The notes: generated from the sequence alone by a model not told the origin. Positions 9,377 through 18,836 are shown, numbered from the stretch's first letter. The stretch: DNA of 64,000 nucleotides from Amycolatopsis endophytica (GCF_013410405.1 NZ_JACCFK010000001.1:1116001-1180000); one strand, 5' to 3'. Translations and numbers: made by a program.

Positions 9377-9825
9377 TGGGCGACCTGCGCGATCTTGGTG
9401 ATCTGGAACGGCTGCGGCTGCTGCGCGCCGTGCGGGTGCTGCGGGCCCGCGTAGACCTTCAGCTTCTTGGCCTGGGCGCGGCCGAGCTTGTTCTTCGGCA
9501 GCATGCCCTTGACGACCTTCTCGAGCAGCCGGTCGGGCCGGGTGTCGAGCAGCTCGCCGAAGGAGCGCTTGCGCAGACCGCCCGGGTAGCCGCTGTGCCG
9601 GTACGCGAACTTCTGGTCGCGCTTGTTACCGGTCAGGCGGACCTTCTCGGCGTTGACGATGATGACGAAGTCACCGGTGTCCACGTGCGGTGCGTACGTG
9701 GGCTTGTGCTTGCCGCGCAGCAGCGTGGCGACCTCGGTCGCGAGCCGGCCGAGCACGACATCCTCGGCATCGATCACATGCCAGGCACGGGTGACATCGC
9801 CAGGCTTAGGGCTGTACGTGGGCAA
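9373..9825 (-). CDS. rplM: 50S ribosomal protein L13
   Basis: Early-assembly large-subunit protein of normal length (150 residues), starting (M)[19 protein letters not shown]. The start is a TTG at 9825: it sits behind a clean GAGGT ribosome-binding site and is the only start codon that gives the conserved N-terminus. It is the first gene of the rplM-rpsI pair. The 191-bp divergent spacer to the lipoprotein gene carries the motif CGGGTATCTTT on this strand, shared with the rpsL upstream region. Confidence 0.97.
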
Positions 9826-9907
9826 GGGTTTACCTCGTGGTCAACGGTGCGTTTGGGGTCGGGTGCGCGCCCAGCACGAGATACCTGCTGCACGCACAAC
9901 GACATAT

Positions 9908-9918
9908 AAAGATACCCG
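9908..9918 (-). promoter_or_regulatory. CGGGTATCTTT motif upstream of rplM (putative extended -10)
   Basis: On the minus strand TATCTT is preceded 18 bp upstream by TTCAAG, a weak -35. The same 11-mer occurs upstream of rpsL at 50147. It lies about 85 nt before the rplM start. The promoter role is inferred. Confidence 0.4.
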
Positions 9919-10016
9919 CCGGGTTCGGCGACCTTGAAGGCGGGGTGTCCCGGGCTTACATACTAGGGTTACGCGAAGTCGACAACACGGTAATCCGCCT
10001 GGAGGGGGCCACCGGC

Positions 10017-10922
10017 GTGTCCGCGCGTACGAGATCAAGCCTACCGAGGTTCACCGCGGTGCTCGCCACCGCGGGCCTGCTCGCCACGACGCTCACCGCG
10101 TGCGGCAGCGCCGTCGCCGGCACACCCGTGCCCAACGGCGAGGACGCCGCCACGTACGTGAGCGCGAAGTTCGACGACACCCTCGAAGGGCTGTCCGACC
10201 AGCTCAACCAGAACGAGACGCGCAAGACGCGGACCGACACCGTGGTGCGGTTCGACGAGAAGCGGATCAACCAGACGATCAGCGCCGTGCAGCTCGGCCA
10301 CCCGCCCGCCCGGCTGAGCCGCAACCACTCGAACATCCGCTCGGACGAATACCTGGACTCCTTCCACCCCGCGGACAGCCCGGTGGAGTACCTGCAGCTG
10401 GGCCCGCTCTACGCCGGCCTCGCCCCGACGCCGTGGGTGCAGATGCCCTACACCGCAGGCCAGTACAACGAGTGCTACTGGGAGGGCATGCAGAGCGTGT
10501 GCAAGCTGCTCGGCTCGATGCAGACGGCGGTCGAGGCCGGGCGGGCCATGCAGAGCGCGAACAGCAAGCCCGACGGCAGTCTCGAACTGGTCGCGAACGT
10601 CAGCCTGTCGGCGTTCATCGAGCAGGACGTGGTGACCTTCCCGGCGACGATCGAGAACGAGTTCACCGCCGACATGAAGGCCCAGACCTTCCGCACCCGG
10701 GTCACGCTCGACCCGCGGGGCAAGCTCACCGAAATCCAGATGCAGGGCAAGATCACCGGCAACGGCCACGAACTGGAGGTCGACATCCACTACCGGCTGG
10801 ACGGCACCCCGAGCGAGAACGACCTGCCCAAGGTGCCGGACCCGTCGCAGGTCACGGTGCTCTCCAACAGCGCAGCGGTGAACGACTTCTACGCCCGCAT
10901 GGGCGAGATCCAGGGCGGGTGA
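10017..10922 (+). CDS. Secreted lipoprotein of unknown function
   Basis: A 301-residue predicted lipoprotein. The signal peptide runs through a hydrophobic core (FTAVLATAGLLATTL) to the lipobox LTAC, with the lipidated cysteine at residue 29. The mature part is soluble, with WVQMPYTAGQYNECYWEG and two cysteines near the middle and a C-terminal beta-rich region. I do not recognise the family. The GTG at 10017 follows a strong GGAGGGGG ribosome-binding site; the open frame extends 60 codons further upstream, into the rplM promoter region, and would bury the signal peptide. A DUF4333-like gene follows and may be coupled. The pair sits on the opposite strand between rplM and the ESX genes. Confidence 0.8.
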   Translation: MSARTRSSLPRFTAVLATAGLLATTLTACGSAVAGTPVPNGEDAATYVSAKFDDTLEGLSDQLNQNETRKTRTDTVVRFDEKRINQTISAVQLGHPPARLSRNHSNIRSDEYLDSFHPADSPVEYLQLGPLYAGLAPTPWVQMPYTAGQYNECYWEGMQSVCKLLGSMQTAVEAGRAMQSANSKPDGSLELVANVSLSAFIEQDVVTFPATIENEFTADMKAQTFRTRVTLDPRGKLTEIQMQGKITGNGHELEVDIHYRLDGTPSENDLPKVPDPSQVTVLSNSAAVNDFYARMGEIQGG

Positions 10923-10927
10923 GCGCC

Positions 10928-11611
10928 GTGAACCAGCCGGGGTGGTGGGATCCGCACACGCGGCAGTGGGTCCCGCAGGCCGATCCGAACGCGCCGCGGG
11001 GCGGGCCGGGGCAGCAGCCATGGTCCGCGCCGGGCCAGCAGCCTGCGGGCGCGCCGACGCCCCCGCAGGCTCCGCAGGGATGGGGGCAGCCCGGACAGTG
11101 GAACGTGCCGCAGGGCGGACAGCAGGGAACCCCGAGCGGCCCCTTCCCGCAAGCACCCGGCACGCCGAGCGGCCCCGTCCCGCAGGCCGCGCCGTCGAGC
11201 GGTCCCATTCCGCGGCAGGGCCCGCCGACCGGCCCCCAGCCCGGGCAGTGGCAACCGAGCTACGGCGGGTTCGGCGCGTTCGGTGAGCAGAAACCGAAGC
11301 GCTCCAAGAAACCGTTCCTCATCGGGGGCGCGGTGATCGTCGTGCTGGCCGCGGCCGGTGTCGGGGCGTGGCTGCTCGGCGTGTTCCAGGGCGACACCCT
11401 CGACCAGGCCGCCGTGCAGGACGGCGTGACGAAGGTGCTGCGCGAGGACTTCGGCGAAGGGGACGTCAAGAACGCCCAGTGCCCCGAGGGACAGCCCGTC
11501 GAAACGGGTACCACGTTCGAATGCTCGGTGACCGTCGCGGGACAACCGAAGAAGGTCACCGTGCGCGTGCTCAACGACCAGGCGCAGTACGAAGTGGGAA
11601 TGCCGCGCTGA
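10928..11611 (+). CDS. Membrane-anchored DUF4333-like protein
   Basis: A 227-residue protein. It has a Pro/Gln/Gly-rich cytoplasmic N-terminus (about 1-120, starting NQPGWWDPHTRQW), one transmembrane helix at about 130-150 (FLIGGAVIVVLAAAGVGAW), and an extracytoplasmic C-terminal domain. That domain carries two cysteines (NAQCPEGQ and TFECSVTV) in the arrangement seen in DUF4333 proteins. An alternative GTG at 10919 overlaps the upstream stop codon (GTGA) in the same frame. The start at 10928 has the better-spaced GGGCGGG site, but I cannot decide between them. Likely an operon with the lipoprotein. Function unknown. Confidence 0.75.
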   Translation: MNQPGWWDPHTRQWVPQADPNAPRGGPGQQPWSAPGQQPAGAPTPPQAPQGWGQPGQWNVPQGGQQGTPSGPFPQAPGTPSGPVPQAAPSSGPIPRQGPPTGPQPGQWQPSYGGFGAFGEQKPKRSKKPFLIGGAVIVVLAAAGVGAWLLGVFQGDTLDQAAVQDGVTKVLREDFGEGDVKNAQCPEGQPVETGTTFECSVTVAGQPKKVTVRVLNDQAQYEVGMPR

Positions 11612-11635
11612 CGAAAAACCAGTGATACCAACGAA

Positions 11636-11664
11636 AAGAGCCCCAGCGCGACGCTGGGGCTCTT
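11636..11664. terminator. Bidirectional hairpin between convergent genes
   Basis: A perfect 13-bp stem (AAGAGCCCCAGCG) with a 3-nt loop separates the DUF4333-like gene from the convergent WXG100 operon. A and T runs flank both sides, so it can serve both strands. Confidence 0.9.
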
Positions 11665-11680
11665 CCACGTTCAGCCGGAA

Positions 11681-11974
11681 TCAGCCGCCGAACATCTTGG
11701 TGATGCCGGTGTCGGTCGACTGGTAGCCGTCCGCGATCTGCGGCAGCGCGGTGGCGATGCGGGCCAGGAGGCTCTTCATGTCCTCCAGCGCCTTGTTCCA
11801 CTCGTCCTGCCGGTCGTGCCACGCCTGCATGGCGTCACCGGTCCAGCTGCCGGTCAGCGGCTGCAGGTCCGACTTCAGCTGCTCGAACAGGTTCTCCAGC
11901 TCGCCGCCGGTCTTGGTGCAGTCTTCCGCCGCCTGGTGGATGGTGGCGTAATCGACCTTCATCGGTCCCGACAT
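11681..11974 (-). CDS. WXG100 protein (ESAT-6-like), ESX-4-type
   Basis: A 97-residue WXG100 helical hairpin. The central turn has GSWTGDAMQAW, a W-x-G motif, between two amphipathic helices. There is no signal peptide. By position it corresponds to one of the EsxT/EsxU pair next to rplM in Mycobacterium tuberculosis. It would form a heterodimer with the product of the neighbouring gene and be exported by EccC. It is the last gene of the minus-strand operon and is followed by a strong terminator. I leave the symbol empty because I cannot tell which partner it is. Confidence 0.92.
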   Translation of the reverse strand: MSGPMKVDYATIHQAAEDCTKTGGELENLFEQLKSDLQPLTGSWTGDAMQAWHDRQDEWNKALEDMKSLLARIATALPQIADGYQSTDTGITKMFGG

Positions 11975-12028
11975 GGTTGTCCTTTCTGGTCTGGAAAGTC
12001 AGGTGGGGTGACGGCGCTCAGGCCGCGA

Positions 12029-12346
12029 TCACAGGCCTTCGAGCGCGGCCTGGAGCCCGCTCAGCTGCTGGTTGACGTCCTGGTCCTGCACCTCGTACTG
12101 GACACCGGACGACTTGAGCATCTCGCCGATGTGCTCGAGCGCGTCGTTCAGCTTCGCCGACTTCTGACCGAAAGCGTCCATGACCTCCTGGAACACCTTG
12201 GCCGCCGGGCCGGTCCAGCCGGCCTGCGTCGCCTCGATGTTGTTGGCCAGCTGCATGAGGTTCTGGTCCATCGCCAGCTTGGCCTCGGAAACCTTCAGGT
12301 GCGCGGCCGCAAATTCTGCCGGATCCCCTTCGAAACCGCCTGCCAT
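12029..12346 (-). CDS. WXG100 protein (ESAT-6-like), partner
   Basis: A 105-residue WXG100 protein with AGWTGPAAKVFQEV at the hairpin turn and a longer C-terminal helix (YEVQDQDVNQQLSGL). The ATG at 12346 is preferred over an in-frame ATG 15 codons upstream because MAGGFEGDPAEF is a typical WXG100 N-terminus. A G-rich ribosome-binding site precedes it. It lies 54 bp upstream of the second WXG100 gene, with which it probably forms a heterodimer. The 162-bp spacer upstream could hold a promoter so that the pair is expressed apart from eccC. Confidence 0.92.
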   Translation of the reverse strand: MAGGFEGDPAEFAAAHLKVSEAKLAMDQNLMQLANNIEATQAGWTGPAAKVFQEVMDAFGQKSAKLNDALEHIGEMLKSSGVQYEVQDQDVNQQLSGLQAALEGL

Positions 12347-12508
12347 GAGGATTACCCCCTTCGTTCGTGGTGTCGTCCGCAACGATCCCAACCGCCTACG
12401 GGCTTACGACGACGACCTTGCCATGGCCGGTTCCACCTTGTCCCGCTTTGCGCGGAAGTAGTTGCGAGAGTGAATGCCGCGCTCACCCGGACGTGTGCTC
12501 GTGCAATT

Positions 12509-14425
12509 TCAGACGCTGATGTTCAGCGAACGAATCACTTGTGTGCACGCGTTGTTCACCCGATCCCGCGCGGACTCATTCGCGTACACGCATCCGATGT
12601 TCACCTGGACATTGCCCTGCGCGAGCGCGTACCAGTCGATCGCGGCGTTCTGGTCCGACACGGCCTGGTGGTAGAAGACCACCTTCCGGCCGGCGTAGGT
12701 CGCGTTCGGGTCGAATCCGGAGTATTCGGCGGCGTTCGCCGCGATCTGCGCGCTCAGCTCCGACACCAGACGGCCGGGGTCCGCCGACGCGTCGTAGGAC
12801 AGCGGGTGTTCCTGCACCGTCACCGAGTCGAGCCGGTTCTGCGCGTCGGCCGGCCTGATCAGGGTTTCGCGCTGACTCGGCTCGCCGCCCGTCTGCGTCC
12901 AGTCCGGCGGCGCCGTGAACTGGTAGTGGTACTGGGCGATGACCTTCCCCGGCGGCGGCTCGTCGTCGCCGTCCGCGGTCAGCACGAGCAGAAGACCGGC
13001 GGCCAGCGCGGCGACGAGCACGACCGCGCCGCCGATGATCCACGACAGCTTCGATGTGCGGGCCGGCGCCACCGCCGTCGCCGGAATCCCGCGCGGTGGC
13101 GAACCCGGCCCGTGCTGCGCCGGACGCGGTGGGCCCGGCGGCGGGCGCCGCACGCCCCGCGGGTTCTGCCGCGGCACGGCCGGGCCGCTGAACCCGCCGG
13201 GCGGAGTCGGCGGGCGCGGGGAGAACCCGGGGCGCGGCGTGTTCGGGTTGCGCACGACCTCCGTGCGCTGCTCGGCGAGCTGCCGCGCGGGCGAGCGTGA
13301 TGGCGGCGCGGACGGGGCCTTTTGGACGGCGAGCAGCGCGCCGCGCGCCACGACCGTCTCCGGCTGGTCCAGTGTGGTCGGCACGACGCCGGTACGTTCG
13401 TGGATCAGGCGCGAGACCATCGGGATCCGGCTCGACCCGCCCACCAGGAAGATCGCGGTGAGCTGCTTCGGCCGCAGCTCGGCCTCCTCGATCGCGGCGC
13501 AGGTCAGTTCCACCGCGCGACTCAACGGCGCCGCCACCAGCCGCTCCAGATCCTCGCGCGTGACGTGCGCGTCGGCGAACGGCGGCGGCATCGGGACATC
13601 GGTGTAGGCGTGGCGGGACAGCGTTTCCTTGGCTCCGCGCACGTCCTGGCGCAGCACGCGGCGGCGGCGCCGGTCGGCGAGTTCCCTGCCGTCCACCAGC
13701 TGCCGCCAGGCCTCCGGATCCGCCGACGAGACCAGCCCACCGACGTGCTCCAGCAGCAGCTGGTCGACGTCGGCGCCGCCGAAGCTGGGATCGCCCCGCG
13801 TGGCCAGCACCTGGAACCCACCCCGGTGGCCGGGCACCCGGCTCACCACGCTGACGTCGACGGTGCCGCCGCCGAGGTCCAGAACGGCGAGGGTGGCGCC
13901 GGGCCGGTTGCTGATCTCGACCGTGCGGTCGGAGTTGATCTCCTCCGGCGCGAACGTCGCGGCGTGGAACACCGCCGCCGCGACCGGTTCCGGAACGAGC
14001 GTGACCTCGCGGGCCAGCCCACCCGCGGCCTGGCGCAGCAGCCGGGTGCGGACCGCGCCCCAGTCCGCGGGGTGGGTGAGCACGAGCAGGTCGACCTCGG
14101 CGCCGCCCGCCAGCCGCCGGGCCTCGCTCACGGCACGGTCGAGGACCGCGTGCACGACGTCGGTGACGCGCAGGACGCGTTCGCCGAGCAGCAGCTCGCC
14201 CTCGTCGATGCGGCGCTTCGGGTTCGGCTCGTACCGCGACGGATCCATCGCCGCCTGGCGGTCGGCCTCCTGCCCGACGAACAGGGTGCCGTCGGGTGCC
14301 GCGTAGACGGACGAGGACATCAGCGGCTGCCCGTCGACGACCGCCACCTGCGGCGGGCGCCCGTTGAACGCGGCCACCACGCAGGTACTGGACGTCCCGA
14401 AGTCCACTGCGACGTGCAACGTCAC
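12509..14425 (-). CDS. Hsp70-like ATPase fused to a type VII secretion-associated C-terminal domain
   Basis: A 638-residue protein. Residues 1 to about 370 are an actin/Hsp70-type nucleotide-binding domain: phosphate loop 1 AVDFGTSSTCV, phosphate loop 2 LAVLDLGGGTVDVSVV, adenosine motif FLVGGSSRIPMV. A Pro/Arg-rich linker follows, then one transmembrane helix at about 458-482 (WIIGGAVVLVAALAAG) and an extracytoplasmic domain (YHYQFTAPPDW to SLNISV). That order matches the Rv3446c-type secretion-associated family encoded between eccC4 and the esx genes in Mycobacterium. No Hsp70 substrate-binding domain is visible. Position in the operon eccC - this gene - esx - esx supports a role in the ESX machine; the mechanism is unknown. 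Confidence 0.88.
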   Translation of the reverse strand: MTLHVAVDFGTSSTCVVAAFNGRPPQVAVVDGQPLMSSSVYAAPDGTLFVGQEADRQAAMDPSRYEPNPKRRIDEGELLLGERVLRVTDVVHAVLDRAVSEARRLAGGAEVDLLVLTHPADWGAVRTRLLRQAAGGLAREVTLVPEPVAAAVFHAATFAPEEINSDRTVEISNRPGATLAVLDLGGGTVDVSVVSRVPGHRGGFQVLATRGDPSFGGADVDQLLLEHVGGLVSSADPEAWRQLVDGRELADRRRRRVLRQDVRGAKETLSRHAYTDVPMPPPFADAHVTREDLERLVAAPLSRAVELTCAAIEEAELRPKQLTAIFLVGGSSRIPMVSRLIHERTGVVPTTLDQPETVVARGALLAVQKAPSAPPSRSPARQLAEQRTEVVRNPNTPRPGFSPRPPTPPGGFSGPAVPRQNPRGVRRPPPGPPRPAQHGPGSPPRGIPATAVAPARTSKLSWIIGGAVVLVAALAAGLLLVLTADGDDEPPPGKVIAQYHYQFTAPPDWTQTGGEPSQRETLIRPADAQNRLDSVTVQEHPLSYDASADPGRLVSELSAQIAANAAEYSGFDPNATYAGRKVVFYHQAVSDQNAAIDWYALAQGNVQVNIGCVYANESARDRVNNACTQVIRSLNISV

Positions 14426-14540
14426 GACGCGCCTCCGTGCCGCGCCGCACGAACACCCGCCACGCCGCGGGCTGACCGTCCCCCGTGGACCCGCCGTGGG
14501 GCGTACCCGCCCGAATCCGGTCCACAGTGGACGATACGGG

Positions 14541-17500
14541 TCACTCCGGCTGGATCCACGACACCTGCATGAGCTGCTTGCCGATCTTGCGGCTGACCAT
14601 GGTGCCGCGGCCGGGCGGCATCGGGCCCGGTTTGACGTTGCCCAGCAGCTGGCCTTCGTCCTTGCTGCCGTTCATCACGATGCCCGGCGCCGCGATCTCC
14701 TTCAGCTTGCCGATGATCGGGTCGTAGGACGCCCGCGACGCGCCACCGGTACGCCGCGCGACGACCATGTGCAGGCCGACGTCCTTGGCCTGGGCCAGGA
14801 ACTCCGAGAGCGGCTTGAGCGGGTTGGACGTCTGCGTGGCCACCAGGTCGTAGTCGTCGACCACGATGAACAGTTCCGGGCCCTTCCACCAGGACCGGTT
14901 ACGCAGCTGCTCCTGCGTGACGTCCGGGCCGGGCAGGCGCCGCGTCATCGACCCGACGATGTCCTTGATCATCCCGTCGAGCTGGTTGGACGACACCGCG
15001 TAGCCGAGCAGGTGGTTGCCCTCGACGAAACCGAGCATCGTGCGGCGGTAGTCGACCAGCACGATGACGGCTTCCTTGGCGGTGTAGCGCTCGGTGATCC
15101 CGCGGGTGATCTGGCGCAGCAGGTTCGTCTTGCCGGACTCGCCGTCGGCGAAGGCGATGAAGTGCGGGTCGGCCTCGAAGTCGAGGTAGACCGGGGCCAG
15201 TTCGTCCTCGTTGATGCCGATCGGCACGAGTTTGGTGTGCCGCTGCTTGTCCATCGACAGCACGTCCTCGTACGACACCATCTCCGGCAGCAGCCGCACC
15301 TGCGGCGCCGGACGGCCCGGCCACGCGGACTTGATCTTGGCGACCGCGTCGGCCACCCCCGCGCCGATCGTCTCCGGATCGCTGGACCCGTCGATGCGCG
15401 GCAGCCCGATCAGCATGTGCAGCCGGTCCCGCGTCAGCCCCCGGCCGGGGCGGCCTTCGGGCACGTTGACCGCGACGCGGCGGTCGATGTCGGACTCGCT
15501 GGGGTCACCCAGCCGCAGCTCGAACCGGGTGCCCAGCATGTCCTTGATGGCCGGGCGGATGTCGGCCCAGCGGTTCGCCGACACGATCACGTGCACGCCG
15601 TAGGCCAGACCGCGCTGGGCCAGCGCGGTGATCTGCGGCTCCAGCTCCTCGAAGTCGTCCCGCAGCGCCCGCCATCCGTCGACGATGAGGAACGCGTCGC
15701 CCCACGGGTCCTGCTCCGGGGTGATCTCACCGCGGCGCTTGCGGTTGCGGAACTCGGCCATCGAGTCGATCCCGAGCTGACCGAACAGACCTTCCCGCTC
15801 GTTGGCCAGCGCGTTGAGCTCGGCCACGATCCGGCGCGCCTTGTCCGGCTCCCGCCTCGCCACCGCGACACCACCGACGTGCGGCAGCCCGGACAGGCCG
15901 GCCAGGGTGCCACCACCGAGGTCGATGCCGTAGAACTGCACTTCCTCGGGGGTGTTGGCCAGCGACATCGACATCATCAGCGTGCGCAGCAGGGTCGACT
16001 TGCCCGACTGCGGGCCGCCGACGATCACGCCGTGCCCTGCCGCGCCGGAGAAGTCCGCCCACAGCGGGTCACGCCGCTGCTCGAAGGGCCGGTCGACGAT
16101 CCCGATCGGCACCTGCAGCTTGCCGTTGCCGAAGAACCCCACCGGTGACAGACCGCGGTCGTCGGTCGGGTTGAGGTTGGGCAGCAGGGTGTCCAGCGAG
16201 TTCGACTCGTCCAGCGGCGGCAGCCACACCTCGTGCGCGGGCGGCCCCTGTCCGATCAGCCGGTCGACGATGACCTCCAGCTCGGTGGGCTCGGTGCCCT
16301 CCTCCTGCTGGGGCTTGGGCGCCGCCTCCACCCGCACCGGCTCCGGCTCCGGCTCCGGCTCCGGTGGCAGTTCGACGAAGTCCGGCACGAACAACTGCGG
16401 CCGCTTGTCCGCCCGCACCACGTTCGCGACCGGCCCCGCGGCCTGCATCCCGGCAGGCCGGTACGGACCGGACACGTAGGACGCCTTGAACCGCACCATC
16501 GTCGAGGTGTCGTACTTGAGGTACCCGGAACCCGGGATCGAGGGCAGCTCGAACGCGTCCGGCACCCCGATCGCGGCGCGCGATTCCGCCGCGGAGAACG
16601 TCTTCAGACCGATCCGGTAGGACAGGAACGTGTCCAGACCACGGAGCTTGCCCTCCTCCAGCCGCTGCGACGCGAGCAGCATGTGCATCTGCAGCGACCG
16701 GCCGACGCGGCCGATCTGGAGGAAGATGTCGATGAAGTCCGGCTTCGCCGTCAGCATCTCGGAGAACTCGTCGATGCAGATGAACAGGGCGGGCAGCGGG
16801 TCGAGGTCGGCGCCGTTCTCCCGGGCCTTCTCGTAGTCCCACACGTTCTTGTAGTTGCCCTTGGCCAGCACTTCCTGGCGCCGGTTGACCTCACCCGCGA
16901 TGGCGTCCTTCATCCGGTCGACCAGTGTCAGGTCGCCCGCCAGGTTGGTGATGGTGGCGGCCACGTGCGGGGCCTTGTCCAGGCCGAGGAACGTCGCACC
17001 ACCCTTGAAGTCGACCAGGATCATGTTCAGCGCGGTGCTGGAATGCGTGGCCAGCAGGCCCAGTACCAGCGTGCGCAGGAACTCCGACTTACCGGAACCG
17101 GTCGCGCCGATGCACAGGCCGTGCGGGCCCATGCCTTCGGCCGCGGCCTCCTTGATGTCCAGCTCCACCGCCTGGCCGAACTCACCGATCCCGAACGGCA
17201 CCCGGTAGCGGTCCCGGATCGGGCGCGGCCGCCACGCCTGCTGCACGTCGAACGTCATCGGATCGCCCGGGATGCCCAGCAGTTCCAGCAGCGTCGGGTT
17301 GGACAGCAACGGCTCGTCCTCGGTGGCCTCCTGCGCCGCCGACCCCACCCGGTACGGGGCCAGCTTGCGGGCCAGCGCCTCGCATTCGACGACGCTCAGG
17401 GTGTCCGGCTTGCCGAACCACTCGATCCCGCCGCCGCTGCGCGCGCCCACGCGTTCCTTTTCCACCACCAGGCGCAGGCCACGGCGGGCGGCGAGGTTGC

Positions 17501-18557
17501 CCAGTGAGTCGGACAGGTCGACCAGCGTGACCCCGACCAGGCCCTCCTCCAGGATGATCTGCTCCTCGCGCGTGACCTCCGCGTCGTCCAGCACGATCAC
17601 CACGTGCGGCTGGTCCGGCGACGGCGTCGCGTTGCGGGAGAACCGCGGCCGGTCGCGCAGCTCCGCGTCCAGCCACTGCTCGATCTGAGCCAGCGACCCC
17701 GACATCATCCGCAGCTGGCCGATCCCGTCGGCCAGTTCCGGGTGCTGCACGTGCGGCAGCCACTTCGCCCACTCCCACTCGGCCTTCGCCCGGCCCGTGG
17801 TGGCGAACGCGATCAACACGTCGTCACAACTGTGGAAGGTGACCAGCTGGGCCAGCATCGCCCTGGTCAGCCCGCGGGTCAGCTCCTTGTCACCACTCAG
17901 GCTCACCGCCGCGAAACCACGCAACGTGATCTGCGTCGGCAGGTCCGGCACGATCGAATGCGCGCGCACGAACCGGCGCAGCGCCAGCGTCGCGATCGGC
18001 TCCAGCTCGTCCACCGGGCCCGTCTGCGGCGGCACCAGCCGTGTCGCCAGCCGGTGCGAGCTGCGGCCCACCCGCAGGTGCAGGAAGTCCTGGTCGTTCT
18101 GGCGGCGCTCCCACATCCGGCGCGACGCGGCCAGCGACCACAACGCCTGCGGATCCGGGTGCACCCACTCCAGCGCGGCCCGCTGGTCCCCCATCGCCTC
18201 GCGGGCACGTTCCCGCATCTGGCCGAGGTAACGCAGGTAGTCCTTGCGGTCCTCGTTCATCTCGGCCTTCTTGGCCCCACCGGACTTGCCGCCGCCCGCG
18301 AACATGCCGCCCATCGACATGAGCATCATGAGCGGGAACATCAGCGTCAGCGGGCTGCGCGCGGCCGACCCGCCGGTGGTGAACATGACGGTGACCATGC
18401 CGAGCGTGGCCACGATCATGACCACCGGCATCATCTTCTGGACGACGTTGCCCGGAATGGTCCGCGGCACCTCGGGCGGGGGTTCGAGGTGCACCTCACC
18501 TCCCGGTGGGCGCGGCGCAGCAAGCCGTGGTGACCTCTTGAACTGCAGCGTGCTCAC
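14541..18557 (-). CDS. eccC: Type VII secretion FtsK/SpoIIIE-type ATPase EccC (fused Ca-Cb form)
   Basis: The motor and substrate receptor of the ESX machine, 1338 residues. Two N-terminal transmembrane helices (about 40-90) are followed by three ATPase domains. Their Walker A motifs are GATGSGKSEF near residue 483, GPQSGKSTLL near 846 and DGESGKTNLL near 1136. All three retain the lysine. The GTG at 18557 gives the usual start STLQFKRSPRLAAPRPPGGE and follows an AGGGGA site; the open frame runs 62 codons further without homology. ESX-4 systems have this single-chain form. It heads the minus-strand operon and is divergent from eccD. Confidence 0.95.
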   Translation of the reverse strand: MSTLQFKRSPRLAAPRPPGGEVHLEPPPEVPRTIPGNVVQKMMPVVMIVATLGMVTVMFTTGGSAARSPLTLMFPLMMLMSMGGMFAGGGKSGGAKKAEMNEDRKDYLRYLGQMRERAREAMGDQRAALEWVHPDPQALWSLAASRRMWERRQNDQDFLHLRVGRSSHRLATRLVPPQTGPVDELEPIATLALRRFVRAHSIVPDLPTQITLRGFAAVSLSGDKELTRGLTRAMLAQLVTFHSCDDVLIAFATTGRAKAEWEWAKWLPHVQHPELADGIGQLRMMSGSLAQIEQWLDAELRDRPRFSRNATPSPDQPHVVIVLDDAEVTREEQIILEEGLVGVTLVDLSDSLGNLAARRGLRLVVEKERVGARSGGGIEWFGKPDTLSVVECEALARKLAPYRVGSAAQEATEDEPLLSNPTLLELLGIPGDPMTFDVQQAWRPRPIRDRYRVPFGIGEFGQAVELDIKEAAAEGMGPHGLCIGATGSGKSEFLRTLVLGLLATHSSTALNMILVDFKGGATFLGLDKAPHVAATITNLAGDLTLVDRMKDAIAGEVNRRQEVLAKGNYKNVWDYEKARENGADLDPLPALFICIDEFSEMLTAKPDFIDIFLQIGRVGRSLQMHMLLASQRLEEGKLRGLDTFLSYRIGLKTFSAAESRAAIGVPDAFELPSIPGSGYLKYDTSTMVRFKASYVSGPYRPAGMQAAGPVANVVRADKRPQLFVPDFVELPPEPEPEPEPVRVEAAPKPQQEEGTEPTELEVIVDRLIGQGPPAHEVWLPPLDESNSLDTLLPNLNPTDDRGLSPVGFFGNGKLQVPIGIVDRPFEQRRDPLWADFSGAAGHGVIVGGPQSGKSTLLRTLMMSMSLANTPEEVQFYGIDLGGGTLAGLSGLPHVGGVAVARREPDKARRIVAELNALANEREGLFGQLGIDSMAEFRNRKRRGEITPEQDPWGDAFLIVDGWRALRDDFEELEPQITALAQRGLAYGVHVIVSANRWADIRPAIKDMLGTRFELRLGDPSESDIDRRVAVNVPEGRPGRGLTRDRLHMLIGLPRIDGSSDPETIGAGVADAVAKIKSAWPGRPAPQVRLLPEMVSYEDVLSMDKQRHTKLVPIGINEDELAPVYLDFEADPHFIAFADGESGKTNLLRQITRGITERYTAKEAVIVLVDYRRTMLGFVEGNHLLGYAVSSNQLDGMIKDIVGSMTRRLPGPDVTQEQLRNRSWWKGPELFIVVDDYDLVATQTSNPLKPLSEFLAQAKDVGLHMVVARRTGGASRASYDPIIGKLKEIAAPGIVMNGSKDEGQLLGNVKPGPMPPGRGTMVSRKIGKQLMQVSWIQPE

Positions 18558-18771
18558 CGAAGGGTCCCCTCTTCGACTCGATGTTGCCCTGCTCCTCCAG
18601 CGCCCACACGGTAGCGAACACCGGCCCCGTCCAGGGCCGAGACCGCACAAGCGGCACCGAATGCCTGAAACCACCCCCGTGGCGGAGCCAGGTGCAGTAA
18701 TACTAGGACCGCCCACCGACAGTCCGGAACGATCCGCGGGCACCGGGTGGGCAGGAATTCACGGGCGGCGG

Positions 18772-18800
18772 CTGACTCGGACCGGGTCGTTCGGTATAAG
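18772..18800 (+). promoter_or_regulatory. Sigma-70-like promoter for eccD
   Basis: CTGACT, a 17-bp spacer and TATAAG lie 37 bp upstream of the eccD start in the 279-bp eccC/eccD divergent spacer. A weaker minus-strand candidate for eccC has its -10 (TAGTAT) at 18700-18705. Confidence 0.55.
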
Positions 18801-18836
18801 TAGCCCGCAGCATTCTCTCGGGTAGGGGGCAGGCAA

